Shown piece after piece: positions 6,066 through 14,300 of a DNA stretch of 18,634 nt. The stretch's first letter is position 1; every line of letters starts with the position of its first letter. Location of the stretch: positions 1 through 18,634 of the forward strand of contig PJAB01000969.1 in assembly GCA_002887195.1 (NCBI GenBank), in the 5' to 3' direction. Position numbers and translations under genes: made by a program. Source of the DNA: Chrysochromulina parva. Taxonomy: Eukaryota; Haptophyta; Prymnesiales; Chrysochromulinaceae. Below the pieces are notes generated by a model. It searched no databases, was not told the DNA's origin, and was given only the letters and a program-made list of their open reading frames with translations.

Positions 6066-7559
6066 TCAGACCGACGCTATCGATCGAGGCGCCGCATACG
6101 GGTCATACGAGATAGGTGGTCCCACAGGGCCTGTCTCCGCTGTGTGCAAGGGTGGCCAACAGGGCTGGCCGCCATGTGTCGACATCTCGATCCCTTGAGA
6201 ATCCTCATGAAATCCCTTGACCTCAAGTTGAAGGGGCACACGCAGCAGCCCGAAACAGTTGAGCGTCAGGAAGATGATCGACGCGAGCGTGCCTACCCAC
6301 GCAACGTGCGCGAGCACGAAAAGGCACACGGAGCCAATGAGTTCAGTACCGCCGTAGATGAGCCCACCGTCGACGACGCGCCCCATCGTGACCTCATGTG
6401 CGTACTCGGGCGTCGAGAAGATGGTGCAAGCAAAGATGCCCCAGAGTCCGCATGAAAAGTGCACCGCAAAGGCATCGAGGGGGTCGTCGACCTGCACGCG
6501 CCGCACGAATCTCGACGAGCCGCGGTACACCCAGCCGCCGACGAAACCTACGATGATCGCAGCCCACGGCTGAACAGTCGCGCATCCGGCGGTGATTGAG
6601 ACGAGGCCGCACAGGATGCCGTTGCACATGCTGCACACGTCCCACTGGCGCGTCGCGTTGAATGCCTTCTCGAGGCACACACAAGTGATGCCGCCGACAC
6701 AGGCCGAGAGCGTCGTCGTGATCGCCACGCGCCCCGCAATACGTGGGTCCTCCTCCGTTGAGATAGAGGCGGTCGAGCCACAGTTGAAGCCGTACCAGCC
6801 AACCCACAGGATGAAGGTACCCAGCACCTGCAGCACCGACGAGTGCCCCGGCATTGGGACCGTCCGGCCCGAGCTGTCGAAGCGGCCCGAGCGAGGGCCC
6901 ACGATTGTCGCGCCGATGAGCGCGCACAGGCCTCCGGTGCAGTGTACGACGCCTGAGCCCGCAAAGTCGATCATGCACCTACTTGAGTTGGGATTCGAGC
7001 ACGAGAGCCAGCCCGTGGTCGACCATACCCAGTGGGCAATCACGGGGTACACCAAGCCGGTCACGATCGAGGAGAAGACGATGTACGCTGTCACCTGGGT
7101 GCGCTCCGCCAGCGCGCCGGAGACGATGGTGGAGGAGGTCGCGGCATAGGTGAACTGGAAGAAGACGAGCGCCCAATCCACGCCCTTCACCTCACTGTTG
7201 AACATGTGGTCGTGCGTCGCAAAGACAGATCTCGTGCGGTTGCCGATGGGCGTGACGCCGAAGAAGGCGTTGCCGCCCTCGGTGAAGATGCCGTGTCCAA
7301 TGAGCCACCAGAGCAGGCCGGCTACGGCCGCATCGAAGAGATTCTTGAGCATGATGCTCTCCGTCGACTTGGACGCAACGGCGCCCGCCTCGAGCATCGC
7401 GAAGCCGCATTGCATGAAGAAGACTAGGATGCCTGAGATGAGGAGCCAGAATGTGTCCGCGGAATCCTTGGAAACAGTGTGCTGATGGATCGACACGAGC
7501 TGCGCTTGGAGGCTGGCGACGCTCGCCTCGAGCGAGGCTATACTGGCGTCCGTGCTCAT
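6066..7559 (-). CDS. Ammonium transporter (Amt/MEP/Rh family)
   Basis: A complete 497-residue Amt-family channel that carries ammonium across a membrane, probably for nitrogen uptake at the cell surface. The signature DFAGSGVVH (198-206) supplies the ammonium-site Asp198 and first pore His206. The second pore His367 is in DAFAVHFSCG. FFQFTYAAT (133-141) and LWVGWYGFN (251-259) match the conserved pore helices with the Phe gate. About eleven hydrophobic segments are visible. The cytosolic C-terminus begins LLRVPLQLEVKGF and includes a His-Gly-Gly (about 462-464), as in the regulatory tail of the family. The N-terminal 30 residues form short heptad-like repeats (SLEASVASLQAQL). The start is fixed by an in-frame TAA just upstream. 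That TAA is part of TACCCGGTAA, a one-base variant of the TACCGGTA motif seen before other genes. Confidence 0.96.
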   Translation of the reverse strand: MSTDASIASLEASVASLQAQLVSIHQHTVSKDSADTFWLLISGILVFFMQCGFAMLEAGAVASKSTESIMLKNLFDAAVAGLLWWLIGHGIFTEGGNAFFGVTPIGNRTRSVFATHDHMFNSEVKGVDWALVFFQFTYAATSSTIVSGALAERTQVTAYIVFSSIVTGLVYPVIAHWVWSTTGWLSCSNPNSSRCMIDFAGSGVVHCTGGLCALIGATIVGPRSGRFDSSGRTVPMPGHSSVLQVLGTFILWVGWYGFNCGSTASISTEEDPRIAGRVAITTTLSACVGGITCVCLEKAFNATRQWDVCSMCNGILCGLVSITAGCATVQPWAAIIVGFVGGWVYRGSSRFVRRVQVDDPLDAFAVHFSCGLWGIFACTIFSTPEYAHEVTMGRVVDGGLIYGGTELIGSVCLFVLAHVAWVGTLASIIFLTLNCFGLLRVPLQLEVKGFHEDSQGIEMSTHGGQPCWPPLHTAETGPVGPPISYDPYAAPRSIASV

Positions 7560-7572
7560 CCGCTGAGAGCGT

Positions 7573-7581
7573 TACCGGGTA
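7573..7581 (-). promoter_or_regulatory. TACCCGGTA, variant of the palindromic start-proximal motif
   Basis: On the minus strand this reads TACCCGGTA, which is TACCGGTA with one extra C. It ends 13 nt before the ammonium transporter ATG at 7559, the same spacing as the exact copies before the nuclease (11 nt) and rhomboid (14 nt) genes. Confidence 0.4.
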
Positions 7582-7736
7582 CCGTGTCCAAGGCTGCAGA
7601 CGGCCCGGAGAAGCGAGAGTTTCGCCTTGAAGTGTGAACTTCCGGTGTGAAAGAGCGCTGTGCCTCCTTTTCTCTACTTCCCGCAAGCCGTTTTCAATGG
7701 ACAATGCTTGCCAAGCTTGGCTTTTTACCTTCTTCA

Positions 7737-7741
7737 TTACA
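7737..7741 (-). terminator. Candidate UGUAA poly(A) signal (rhomboid gene)
   Basis: TGTAA on the minus strand, about 192 nt past the rhomboid stop. It is weak on its own. Confidence 0.22.
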
Positions 7742-7800
7742 TGTACCGTTAGGAAAGTTCGAACAGCATGTGCCAGTCCATCCAATCGCACGAGGTCGGG

Positions 7801-7808
7801 TACCGGTA
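7801..7808. promoter_or_regulatory. TACCGGTA palindrome, intergenic
   Basis: An exact copy 242 nt upstream of the transporter ATG and just past the rhomboid gene. It could mark an upstream start for the transporter with a longer 5' UTR, or an unrecognised transcript. Confidence 0.3.
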
Positions 7809-7932
7809 AGTATGGTCGTGTGGGTTGACGACCCGTCAAGTCTCTAGTCGAGTCTGGGCCTCTGGGGGAAGTCTGTAGTCTCGAACTCTTTGAGAACCCA
7901 CGACAAGCACGACCCGTCCATCCTCATTCTCA

Positions 7933-8739
7933 TCACGCCTGCCGCACCTTCCGCTCCTGCGGCTCCATCTTGTGGAGCGCAGCGCGCAGCAAGACGACCA
8001 GGAACGTGCCAGCGACTGCGCCAGACAGATGCGCCACGTGATTAACACCGGCGACGCCACCCGTGGCCGCCGTGTGAATCTCAGCAAGCACCTTCCCCAA
8101 GACAAATTCGCCGAGCACGGCCACCTCGCAAAGTTTGCGCCAGTCGAGGTCCCGCCACGTTAGTTTCGACAACGTCGAGACGGCAAAGAGTCCAAAGACT
8201 GCCCCCGATGCACCGAGGCTCACCGTGGCCCGAGGGAGCAACAGCAGTGAAACCATGCTGGCGACGACACCGCAAAATGCATAGGCCGCAAGGAGTCCGA
8301 ACCAGCCCAGCTCGTCCTCGACGGATCGCCCGAACAACAGAAGCAGGAACAAGTTTCCCGATAGGTGCTCGCGTGATGCGTGGCACAAGGTCGAAGTGAG
8401 TGGCTGAAACCACATTGGCTGCGAGTGATAGAGGTACAGAAGCTGAGGCAACGGCAGGCGCAGAATCTTATCGCTGAAGAAGATGAGGAGGTTTGCTAAG
8501 ATGAGTGCATACACCGCCGTGGGCTTCGGAGCAGCCTTCGTGGTCGTGCCCACTGCAACGGGATAGCGTGCTCGGCGGACCAGACTAAGGCATCCAGCCG
8601 TGGCGTAAGAAGTCACGGTTGTCGGCACGCGTGCGACATGATATCGCATGGATATTGGCACGCACGAAGGCCAAGCCGGACCGTACTGCAAAGCGCTCGC
8701 AGCCACCACCAGTTGAGCGCTGAGCAAAGGGGTGATCAT
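7933..8739 (-). CDS. Rhomboid-family intramembrane serine protease, probably organelle-targeted
   Basis: Rhomboids cut transmembrane substrates inside the bilayer with a Ser-His dyad. Both residues are present: Ser178 in GASG and His237 in HVAHLSG. The HLSGN motif (125-129) supplies the His and Asn of the oxyanion site. Six hydrophobic segments can be traced from about 74 to 253, so this is a basic six-helix rhomboid. The first 70 residues precede the core. They start with a hydrophobic, signal-like stretch (MITPLLSAQLVVAASA) followed by a basic, Ser/Thr-rich region, which suggests import into a plastid or mitochondrion. The ASA-L junction resembles the bipartite plastid presequence of secondary-plastid algae but lacks the usual Phe. 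The start is fixed by an in-frame TGA, and TACCGGTA ends 14 nt upstream. Confidence 0.92.
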   Translation of the reverse strand: MITPLLSAQLVVAASALQYGPAWPSCVPISMRYHVARVPTTVTSYATAGCLSLVRRARYPVAVGTTTKAAPKPTAVYALILANLLIFFSDKILRLPLPQLLYLYHSQPMWFQPLTSTLCHASREHLSGNLFLLLLFGRSVEDELGWFGLLAAYAFCGVVASMVSLLLLPRATVSLGASGAVFGLFAVSTLSKLTWRDLDWRKLCEVAVLGEFVLGKVLAEIHTAATGGVAGVNHVAHLSGAVAGTFLVVLLRAALHKMEPQERKVRQA

Positions 8740-8753
8740 CGTTCACGAAGGTT

Positions 8754-8761
8754 TACCGGTA
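8754..8761. promoter_or_regulatory. TACCGGTA palindrome upstream of rhomboid gene
   Basis: An exact copy placed 14 nt before the rhomboid ATG, in the 105-bp gap between this gene and the stop of the EEP-GT29 gene. Such a short distance would imply a very short 5' UTR if the motif spans the transcription start. Confidence 0.5.
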
Positions 8762-8844
8762 CTGCTGCGCGAGATTTGACCTACTGTACTGTGAGGTTTG
8801 AAGCACTTGTAAAGCGCCAAATTAGGCACTGTGCAACCTACTCG

Positions 8845-11100
8845 CTACTCCTCACCTGGCATGTGCAGCCGCAAGACGCACCCGTGGCTCGCCATGTGAC
8901 GCAGCCTCGCGCTCTCGATCTCATAATTGTGGCTCTTATAAGTCCATGGCTTTGAGGGCTTGTCAGCGGCGGGATCGCGTGTGTGCGCTTCCCAATAATG
9001 ATAGCGAAACGGGCCGCTCGGGCTCGGCGCGCTGGCGAGCGCGCGCGCCTTAGCGCCATCGTCATCATTTCCCTCAAGCTCGCTTGGGGGGATGTAGAAG
9101 CCGTACGCGTCGATCGTGTCGCATGCATGCAGCGCGTGAACGACGGCCTCGAAGCCGAATGTGGGCGTCAGCCGGTTGTGATGGCGCCGGCGGTGGGCTG
9201 CCTGGTCCTCCTCTGTAAACCAGGGCGCCACGCAGCGCTTGCGATACGTGCGATTGAGCCGCGCGACGCCCAGCACCGCCGGTGCCAGCGGTACCCAAGC
9301 ATCGGTAGACGTCGAGAGGAGGAGGAGCTCGCCAGGCTGCACCGCCTCAGGCAGCCGTGCCGTCTCGGGCAATCGCACCGTGTCGGGCAATCGCACCGTG
9401 TCGGGCGGTTGCGCTGTGTCGGTGTTGGCCGCGTCCGCGCGCGGGGCCGCCGCCTCCGACGTGGCACGCAGCTCCTTGGCCCACGCTTGGCTCTGCGGCG
9501 CGTTCACCAGCCGGACCGTCGTCGATGAGCCCACCGAAGCCTCGAACGTGCGCACCGGGGCCTTGTTGAGCCGCAGGATGACGTCGTGGTTGTCAATCTC
9601 TGCGCCGCGGCGCTCCCACAGCAGGGCGCCGGAGCTGCCCACGACGGCGCAACGGCCGAGCGTCGCGCGCGGGCGTAGCTCGGGCCTGCCTTGCGCGCGC
9701 CGGTGCCCGGCCAGTGCCGCTGCCATCCCACTGAGCTCTCGGCACTCGGCGAGTCGCTCAGCCGAGAGCAGTGGAGCGTAGAGTGAGCGACTCGTGCAAG
9801 ATGGTGATCTCCCGCCCGAGGTCGCGAGGCTACCGGTAATAGCGTGCTCGGCCGGTGCGTCCTTCGCCGCTCGTACTACGACCGACTCAACCGTCGAGCT
9901 CCTCGGTGCCGGCTCAGCCTGCGCCGTCGTCCATCGTGCTGGCTCAACCTCTTCTACGGTGGCATCAGGGGCCGTCCAGACGGCAACAGGGGCCGTCCAG
10001 CAGAGCGTCACGCGCAAAGGCCAGTGGTCGCTCAGCTCGCCAGCCTCGGCCTCGCGCAGCACACGTGCCTCCGCGTGCGGGCAGCGTGCGAGCAACGCGC
10101 GGCTGCCCAGCGCATAGTCCAGCCGCATGGGCGCCACGTGCCGCGGGTCGCCGCTGCGTTTGGGCGTGGGGACCGTAGGTAGCAAGCTTCCGTTGGGGAG
10201 GAGATCGACGAGTGCATCTCGTGTGAGCGCGCTGAGCACGCCATAGTCGATCCGGTAGCCGTTCACGGAAGGTGCAACGCCGGTGCCGTCGGCAGCAAAC
10301 TTGCTCGCGCTCTTGCTCGCCACGAGGCGTGCAGCCAGGCCGCTCGCGGCATGCTCTGCTGCATCGCGAGAGGAGAGTGCGTTCAGGTCTCCGAGCAGCA
10401 GCACAGGCCACGACGCGACGGAGGACTCCTCGGCAGGGGTCGCATCCGGAGCTCTGGAGCGGGCGGCCTCCGTCCTGGCGCTGAGCACAGCCTGATCAAG
10501 CAGCCGGAGCAGTGCGTGAGCCTCGGCGAGCCGTGCGGACGGTAAGTGCGGCGTCAGGTGCGTCACACACACCACCGCGTGGTCCCGAGCTGGGAGCGTC
10601 GCGCACAATGCGCCGTGGAAGAAGGGCTTGGCGGTCGTCTTGGCAGCTGGCAGCATTCGTTCCGTGGACATCAGGCCGATATTGAAGCGGTGAGCGCGGT
10701 CGGTCTTTAGCAGCAGGCTGTATGGGTAGCCCCAGGTCGCAGCATGGTGGGCAAACTCCGTGGGAGCCCACGAAACCTCACTTAATCCAACCACGCATGC
10801 GAGATTGGAGCGAAGGACGCCACGCATGCGTCGGAGGAGAGGTTCCGCTGCGGCCAAATTGATGTTCCAGAACATGACGCGGCAACCTCCGAGCGACTCG
10901 CCTTCAAGAGGTCGTCGTCGGGCTTGCTGCAATCCTTGCTTCTCGTCAATAGGCCGTTCGTTTGTGATTTCGCGAACGATGAGAGCGGCGCGGAGCGACG
11001 CTCGGGGTATGGATGCGGAGCGAACGGTCGAGTTGACGTTCAATATGACGACAGCCACCGCCGCGACTAACGCGAGGACGAGCCGGACGCCCACAGCCAT
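8845..11100 (-). CDS. Fusion of EEP (DNase I-like) hydrolase and GT29 sialyltransferase-like domain
   Basis: One 751-residue frame with two catalytic domains. Residues 2-21 are a hydrophobic signal anchor, predicting a type II Golgi protein with both domains in the lumen. Residues 72-367 are an endonuclease/exonuclease/phosphatase fold with all key residues: Asn79 (WNIN), Glu108 (LSEVSW), His181 (VTHLTPH), Asp238/Asn240 (GDLN), Asp328 (RLDYALGS), Asp358-His359 (SDHWPL). After an Ala/Ser/Thr-rich linker, residues 484-740 match GT29: L-sialylmotif from CAVVGSSG (484) through LRLNKAP, S-sialylmotif LTPTFGF (644), motif III HYWE (701-704), motif VS HX4E (His724, Glu729), and the Cys484/Cys660 pair expected to bridge L and S motifs. 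The GT29 domain should transfer sialic acid or a related sugar; the EEP substrate is unknown (the superfamily includes nucleases, phosphatases and sphingomyelinases). A TGA directly precedes the ATG. Confidence 0.9.
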   Translation of the reverse strand: MAVGVRLVLALVAAVAVVILNVNSTVRSASIPRASLRAALIVREITNERPIDEKQGLQQARRRPLEGESLGGCRVMFWNINLAAAEPLLRRMRGVLRSNLACVVGLSEVSWAPTEFAHHAATWGYPYSLLLKTDRAHRFNIGLMSTERMLPAAKTTAKPFFHGALCATLPARDHAVVCVTHLTPHLPSARLAEAHALLRLLDQAVLSARTEAARSRAPDATPAEESSVASWPVLLLGDLNALSSRDAAEHAASGLAARLVASKSASKFAADGTGVAPSVNGYRIDYGVLSALTRDALVDLLPNGSLLPTVPTPKRSGDPRHVAPMRLDYALGSRALLARCPHAEARVLREAEAGELSDHWPLRVTLCWTAPVAVWTAPDATVEEVEPARWTTAQAEPAPRSSTVESVVVRAAKDAPAEHAITGSLATSGGRSPSCTSRSLYAPLLSAERLAECRELSGMAAALAGHRRAQGRPELRPRATLGRCAVVGSSGALLWERRGAEIDNHDVILRLNKAPVRTFEASVGSSTTVRLVNAPQSQAWAKELRATSEAAAPRADAANTDTAQPPDTVRLPDTVRLPETARLPEAVQPGELLLLSTSTDAWVPLAPAVLGVARLNRTYRKRCVAPWFTEEDQAAHRRRHHNRLTPTFGFEAVVHALHACDTIDAYGFYIPPSELEGNDDDGAKARALASAPSPSGPFRYHYWEAHTRDPAADKPSKPWTYKSHNYEIESARLRHMASHGCVLRLHMPGEE
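9344..9415 (-). repeat. 18-bp tandem repeat in GT29 domain
   Basis: Four 18-bp units, two of them nearly identical, encode hexapeptides PDTVRL, PDTVRL, PETARL and PEAVQP. They form an insertion between the L- and S-sialylmotifs (about residues 566-589), a stretch that varies in length in this family. The frame is preserved. Confidence 0.9.
9831..9838. promoter_or_regulatory. TACCGGTA palindrome inside the EEP-GT29 linker
   Basis: This exact copy lies within the coding region at about codons 421-423, in the linker between the two domains. The next in-frame ATG (codon 459, at 9726) comes before the L-sialylmotif. It may be chance or an internal promoter for the GT29 half. Confidence 0.25.
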
Positions 11101-11327
11101 TCACAAGGATGAAAAAGCGCTCACGACGACGCGTAATTTCAACACCCCCTCATGCACCTCCCGCACAGTCTATCGCACGAATCAAAATTGCCATCCGCCT
11201 GCACCTCCTCGGCCGCGTAAGAGTCCACGCCGTCGTGAGTGCCATCGGCAGATGCTCCGACTGCGCCGGTCTCCTCTTCGCCCATCCCACCCTGTCCGTC
11301 AGCAGATGTCGTCTCTGCGCCCGTCTC
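11101..11327. other. Intergenic region upstream of EEP-GT29 gene
   Basis: This 227-bp interval separates the myosin stop from the EEP-GT29 start on the same strand. It must hold the promoter of the latter. No TACCGGTA, TATA box or repeat is seen. Confidence 0.5.
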
Positions 11328-14300
11328 TTAGGACATGGCGGGTCCCTGGCCGGGTGCGTGGCGCTTCTGGTACTCCTTGATAATGTCCTTGGCCTTCTCG
11401 AGCCACTTGTCGCGCTTGCGCACCTCTGCCTCCTGGTTCTCGAGCTGGCGCTTGAGCGCGCGCTTCTCCGTCTCCCACTCTTTCCGCTTGAGCTGCGCCG
11501 CGTCCACCGTCCGCTGCAACTTGTGCTTCTCGCGGTCGCGCTCGGTTTCGGCAATCGAGAGGCGCTGCTTGAGCTGCTTGTTCTCGGCGAAGACCTCGTC
11601 GAGCTTGGCCTTGTGTTGATCGCTCTTGGCCTGCAGCTGCTGCAGCTCGACGAGTGCGCTCTGGTGCTCGGACGAGGAGACTTGGTGCACGATCGTGCCG
11701 GGCACCACGCTGGCCGCGGCTTTGAGCATCGCGGCCTCCGCGCCCTCGGGGAGAGCGCCCTTGAGCTGCTTGAGCTCGTGCTTGGCGGCCGTGTGCGCGC
11801 TCTTCTCGAGCTCAAGCAGTCGCGTCATCTTGAGCGTGTTCGAGTTGTGCGTCGACTCAGCTACCGAGAGGCGCACCTGCAGCTCCTCTGTCTTCTTCTC
11901 GGCCGCCACGCGAGCAGTCTCCTCACTCGCCCGCGCCGCTCTCGTCGCCGCGAGCTCCTCGCGCAGCGAGTTGTTCTCCTCCTCCTGCTGCTTGAGCAGC
12001 GCCGAGTACTCCATCGCCGCCTCGCGTTTCTCCGCATGCAATCTCGCCGCGAGCTCGCGCGCGCTCTCCGCGTTGCTCAGCAGCGACTCGAGCCGTTTCT
12101 TCTCGGCGAGCAAGCCCTCCCGCTCATTGGCCTCTTTCTCGAGCCGTTGGCGCGCCTCCTCGAGCTGGCCCTTGTACGTCGCCTGCAGCCGCGCCTTTTC
12201 GCGCTTCTCCTGATACGAGCGCACGGCCCAGACGGTGCGCGCGCGCGCCTGGAACTTGACCGCCGCGCGGCGCAAAGCCACGTACTCGCGCCGCTTCAAG
12301 CCGCCGCGGTACGCCTTCTGGATGCGTACGACCGCGCGGTCGCGGCGCAGCTTGGCGACGCATCGGCGCGCGAGGAAGCCGCGCACGAGGCCCGAGATCC
12401 TGCGCTGCGCCGCGCGCCTCTTCGCAGCGATGCGCCGCGCGTGCCAGCGGCGCATCGAAGACTGGATGATCGGCACAGCCTTCTTGACCCTCCGCCAGTA
12501 CTTTGCCGAGGTGCGCCGGCGCGCGTGCGACTGCAACTTGACCGCGCGCTTGGTGCGCAGCGCGAGCAGGCGCGTCTCGAGCATGGGCAGCTGGCTCCCT
12601 TTGAAGAAGACTTTCGTCTTTCCGACGCAGAAGCCGCCATCCGCGTACTCGGCGCTCGGCGGCAGCAGCAGTTGAAGCAAGGCGTTCAGGCCATGCGTGC
12701 CCTGCTTCTCAACGGCGGCGATGAGCTCGTCCTGGCTGTCCTTGTCGCTGTACGCGACGTGTGCGCTTTTCAGTGCGTTGCGCAGCTGCACCGTGGTCAT
12801 GTGCTTCGGCTCGATGCCCGCAAAGAGAGCCTTCGCTGCCACGTCACCGCCGCGCGCCACACCCGCCTCAAAGACAGCCACCGGCCCAAATCGCTTGGCG
12901 ACCGCGGGGCGGGGCAGCCGGTGCGGGTAGGCGGCGCGCGAGATGCGCACCGCCTCGAGCATGCCCGCACAGCGCAGCTGCTCGGAGACGAGCTCAGTGT
13001 TGAATTCGTGCGGCACCGACTGCGCGTTCGGCTTGACGCACCGGATGTAGTGCACTTGCGTCGAGGCGATCGTCGTCATCAGTCCGGTGAGCTGCTCCTT
13101 GAACCGTCCGCCCACCGTCAGCTGGAAGAGTGCGCCGCCGCCCTTGCCCTTGCCGGGCGCCGCCTTGCCGGCGGTCGCGGCCGGCGCCTTGCCGGCGGGC
13201 GTGAAGAGCGCGGCGAGCGCCGCGTTGTCGCTCTGCTGCATCATGTCGACCAGGTCTGTATGGAGCGGGTCGGTGTTCTTCATGAGGAAGAGTAGGGTGT
13301 CGTAGGTAACCTTGCCGGCATAGTGGACGACGGTGAAGACGGGCGCATCGCGGTTGGCCTGCAGGTTGGGCACGGAGAGAAGGTCCGACCCCTTGTGTGC
13401 TGCTGTGATCTTCGAGACGAAGGCGGAAGGCGTGCCACTCTGCAGCCGACACTCCTCGTCCAGGAGGGAGAGGAGACCGATGCGCTTATCGCGGATGAGG
13501 TTGAGGGTGGGCTCGTTGTCCTGGTAGGAGATCTGCTGCCACGGCACGCCCTCGGCCTCGTACTCCTTCTGCTGCTGCCGGAAGACGTCCGCGTTGAACT
13601 GCTGCTGCAGCATCTCGTTCGCAAAGTTGATGCACAGCTGTTCGAAAGAATTGGTTTTGAACGACTCAAACCCAAAGATGTCGAGGATGCCGATGAAGGC
13701 GGCCTTGCCCTTGGCGGCAGCGGCATTGTCGCCCTCGATGAGCGAGTTGAGCCGGCTCACCACCTGGTCAAAGAGTCGCCCGTACAGCCCCTTGGACAGC
13801 GCGTCGCGACCGTCGGCTGCCTGCTGCTCGTCGAGCACCTTGACGAAACTGTCGCCCGTGGGCAGGAACGAGCGGCGCGTGCACAGAGCATCTTGCACCA
13901 TCGAGGCGTCGATGGCAAGCAGCGCCGCGACGCCGTCCAGTTCCACGCCAGGCACCACCGCGGCCGCACGGTTGCCCTCGGCGTCGTCGGCGGCCGAAAA
14001 GCTCAGCACAGAGAGCGCGAGCGTCGCCGCCAGCGCGCGCGCCACGTCCGTCTGTTCGGCGAGGCTGAGACCCACGTCGTCGAGCGCGGAGGAGACACCG
14101 GCCCAAGCCTTCCGGCGCTCCTCGAGCGACGCGTAGTTGTTGCCCGGCGTCAGGCACGGGTAGCGCTCCGGCTTGAAGCGCGGGAGCCCTGGCAGGTTGT
14201 CGGCGTCGGCGGGGGCATACATGAGGGCGTACAAGACGTGGTAGTTGGACTCGCTCTCGGGCGGGCGCACGACGCGCGAGCGCTCGAGCAGGTATGTGTC

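Larger units (their letters stand above)
7560..7932. other. Intergenic region: 5' of ammonium transporter, 3' of rhomboid gene
   Basis: This 373-bp gap has a variant promoter motif (7573-7581), an exact TACCGGTA (7801-7808) and a TTACA at 7737-7741 (minus TGTAA, about 192 nt past the rhomboid stop). No gene is supported. Short plus-strand ORFs such as 7634-7828 resemble nothing known. Confidence 0.55.

Noticed and set aside
5902..6198. 98-codon plus-strand ORF downstream of a TATACCGTG-like string
   Set aside because: It overlaps the conserved end of the ammonium transporter in antisense and has no homology; the upstream string is not the TACCGGTA motif.
11109..13295. 728-codon plus-strand ORF
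   Set aside because: It lies antisense to the myosin gene, codon-aligned with it, and has Arg/Leu-rich sequence without domains. It is a GC-driven shadow.
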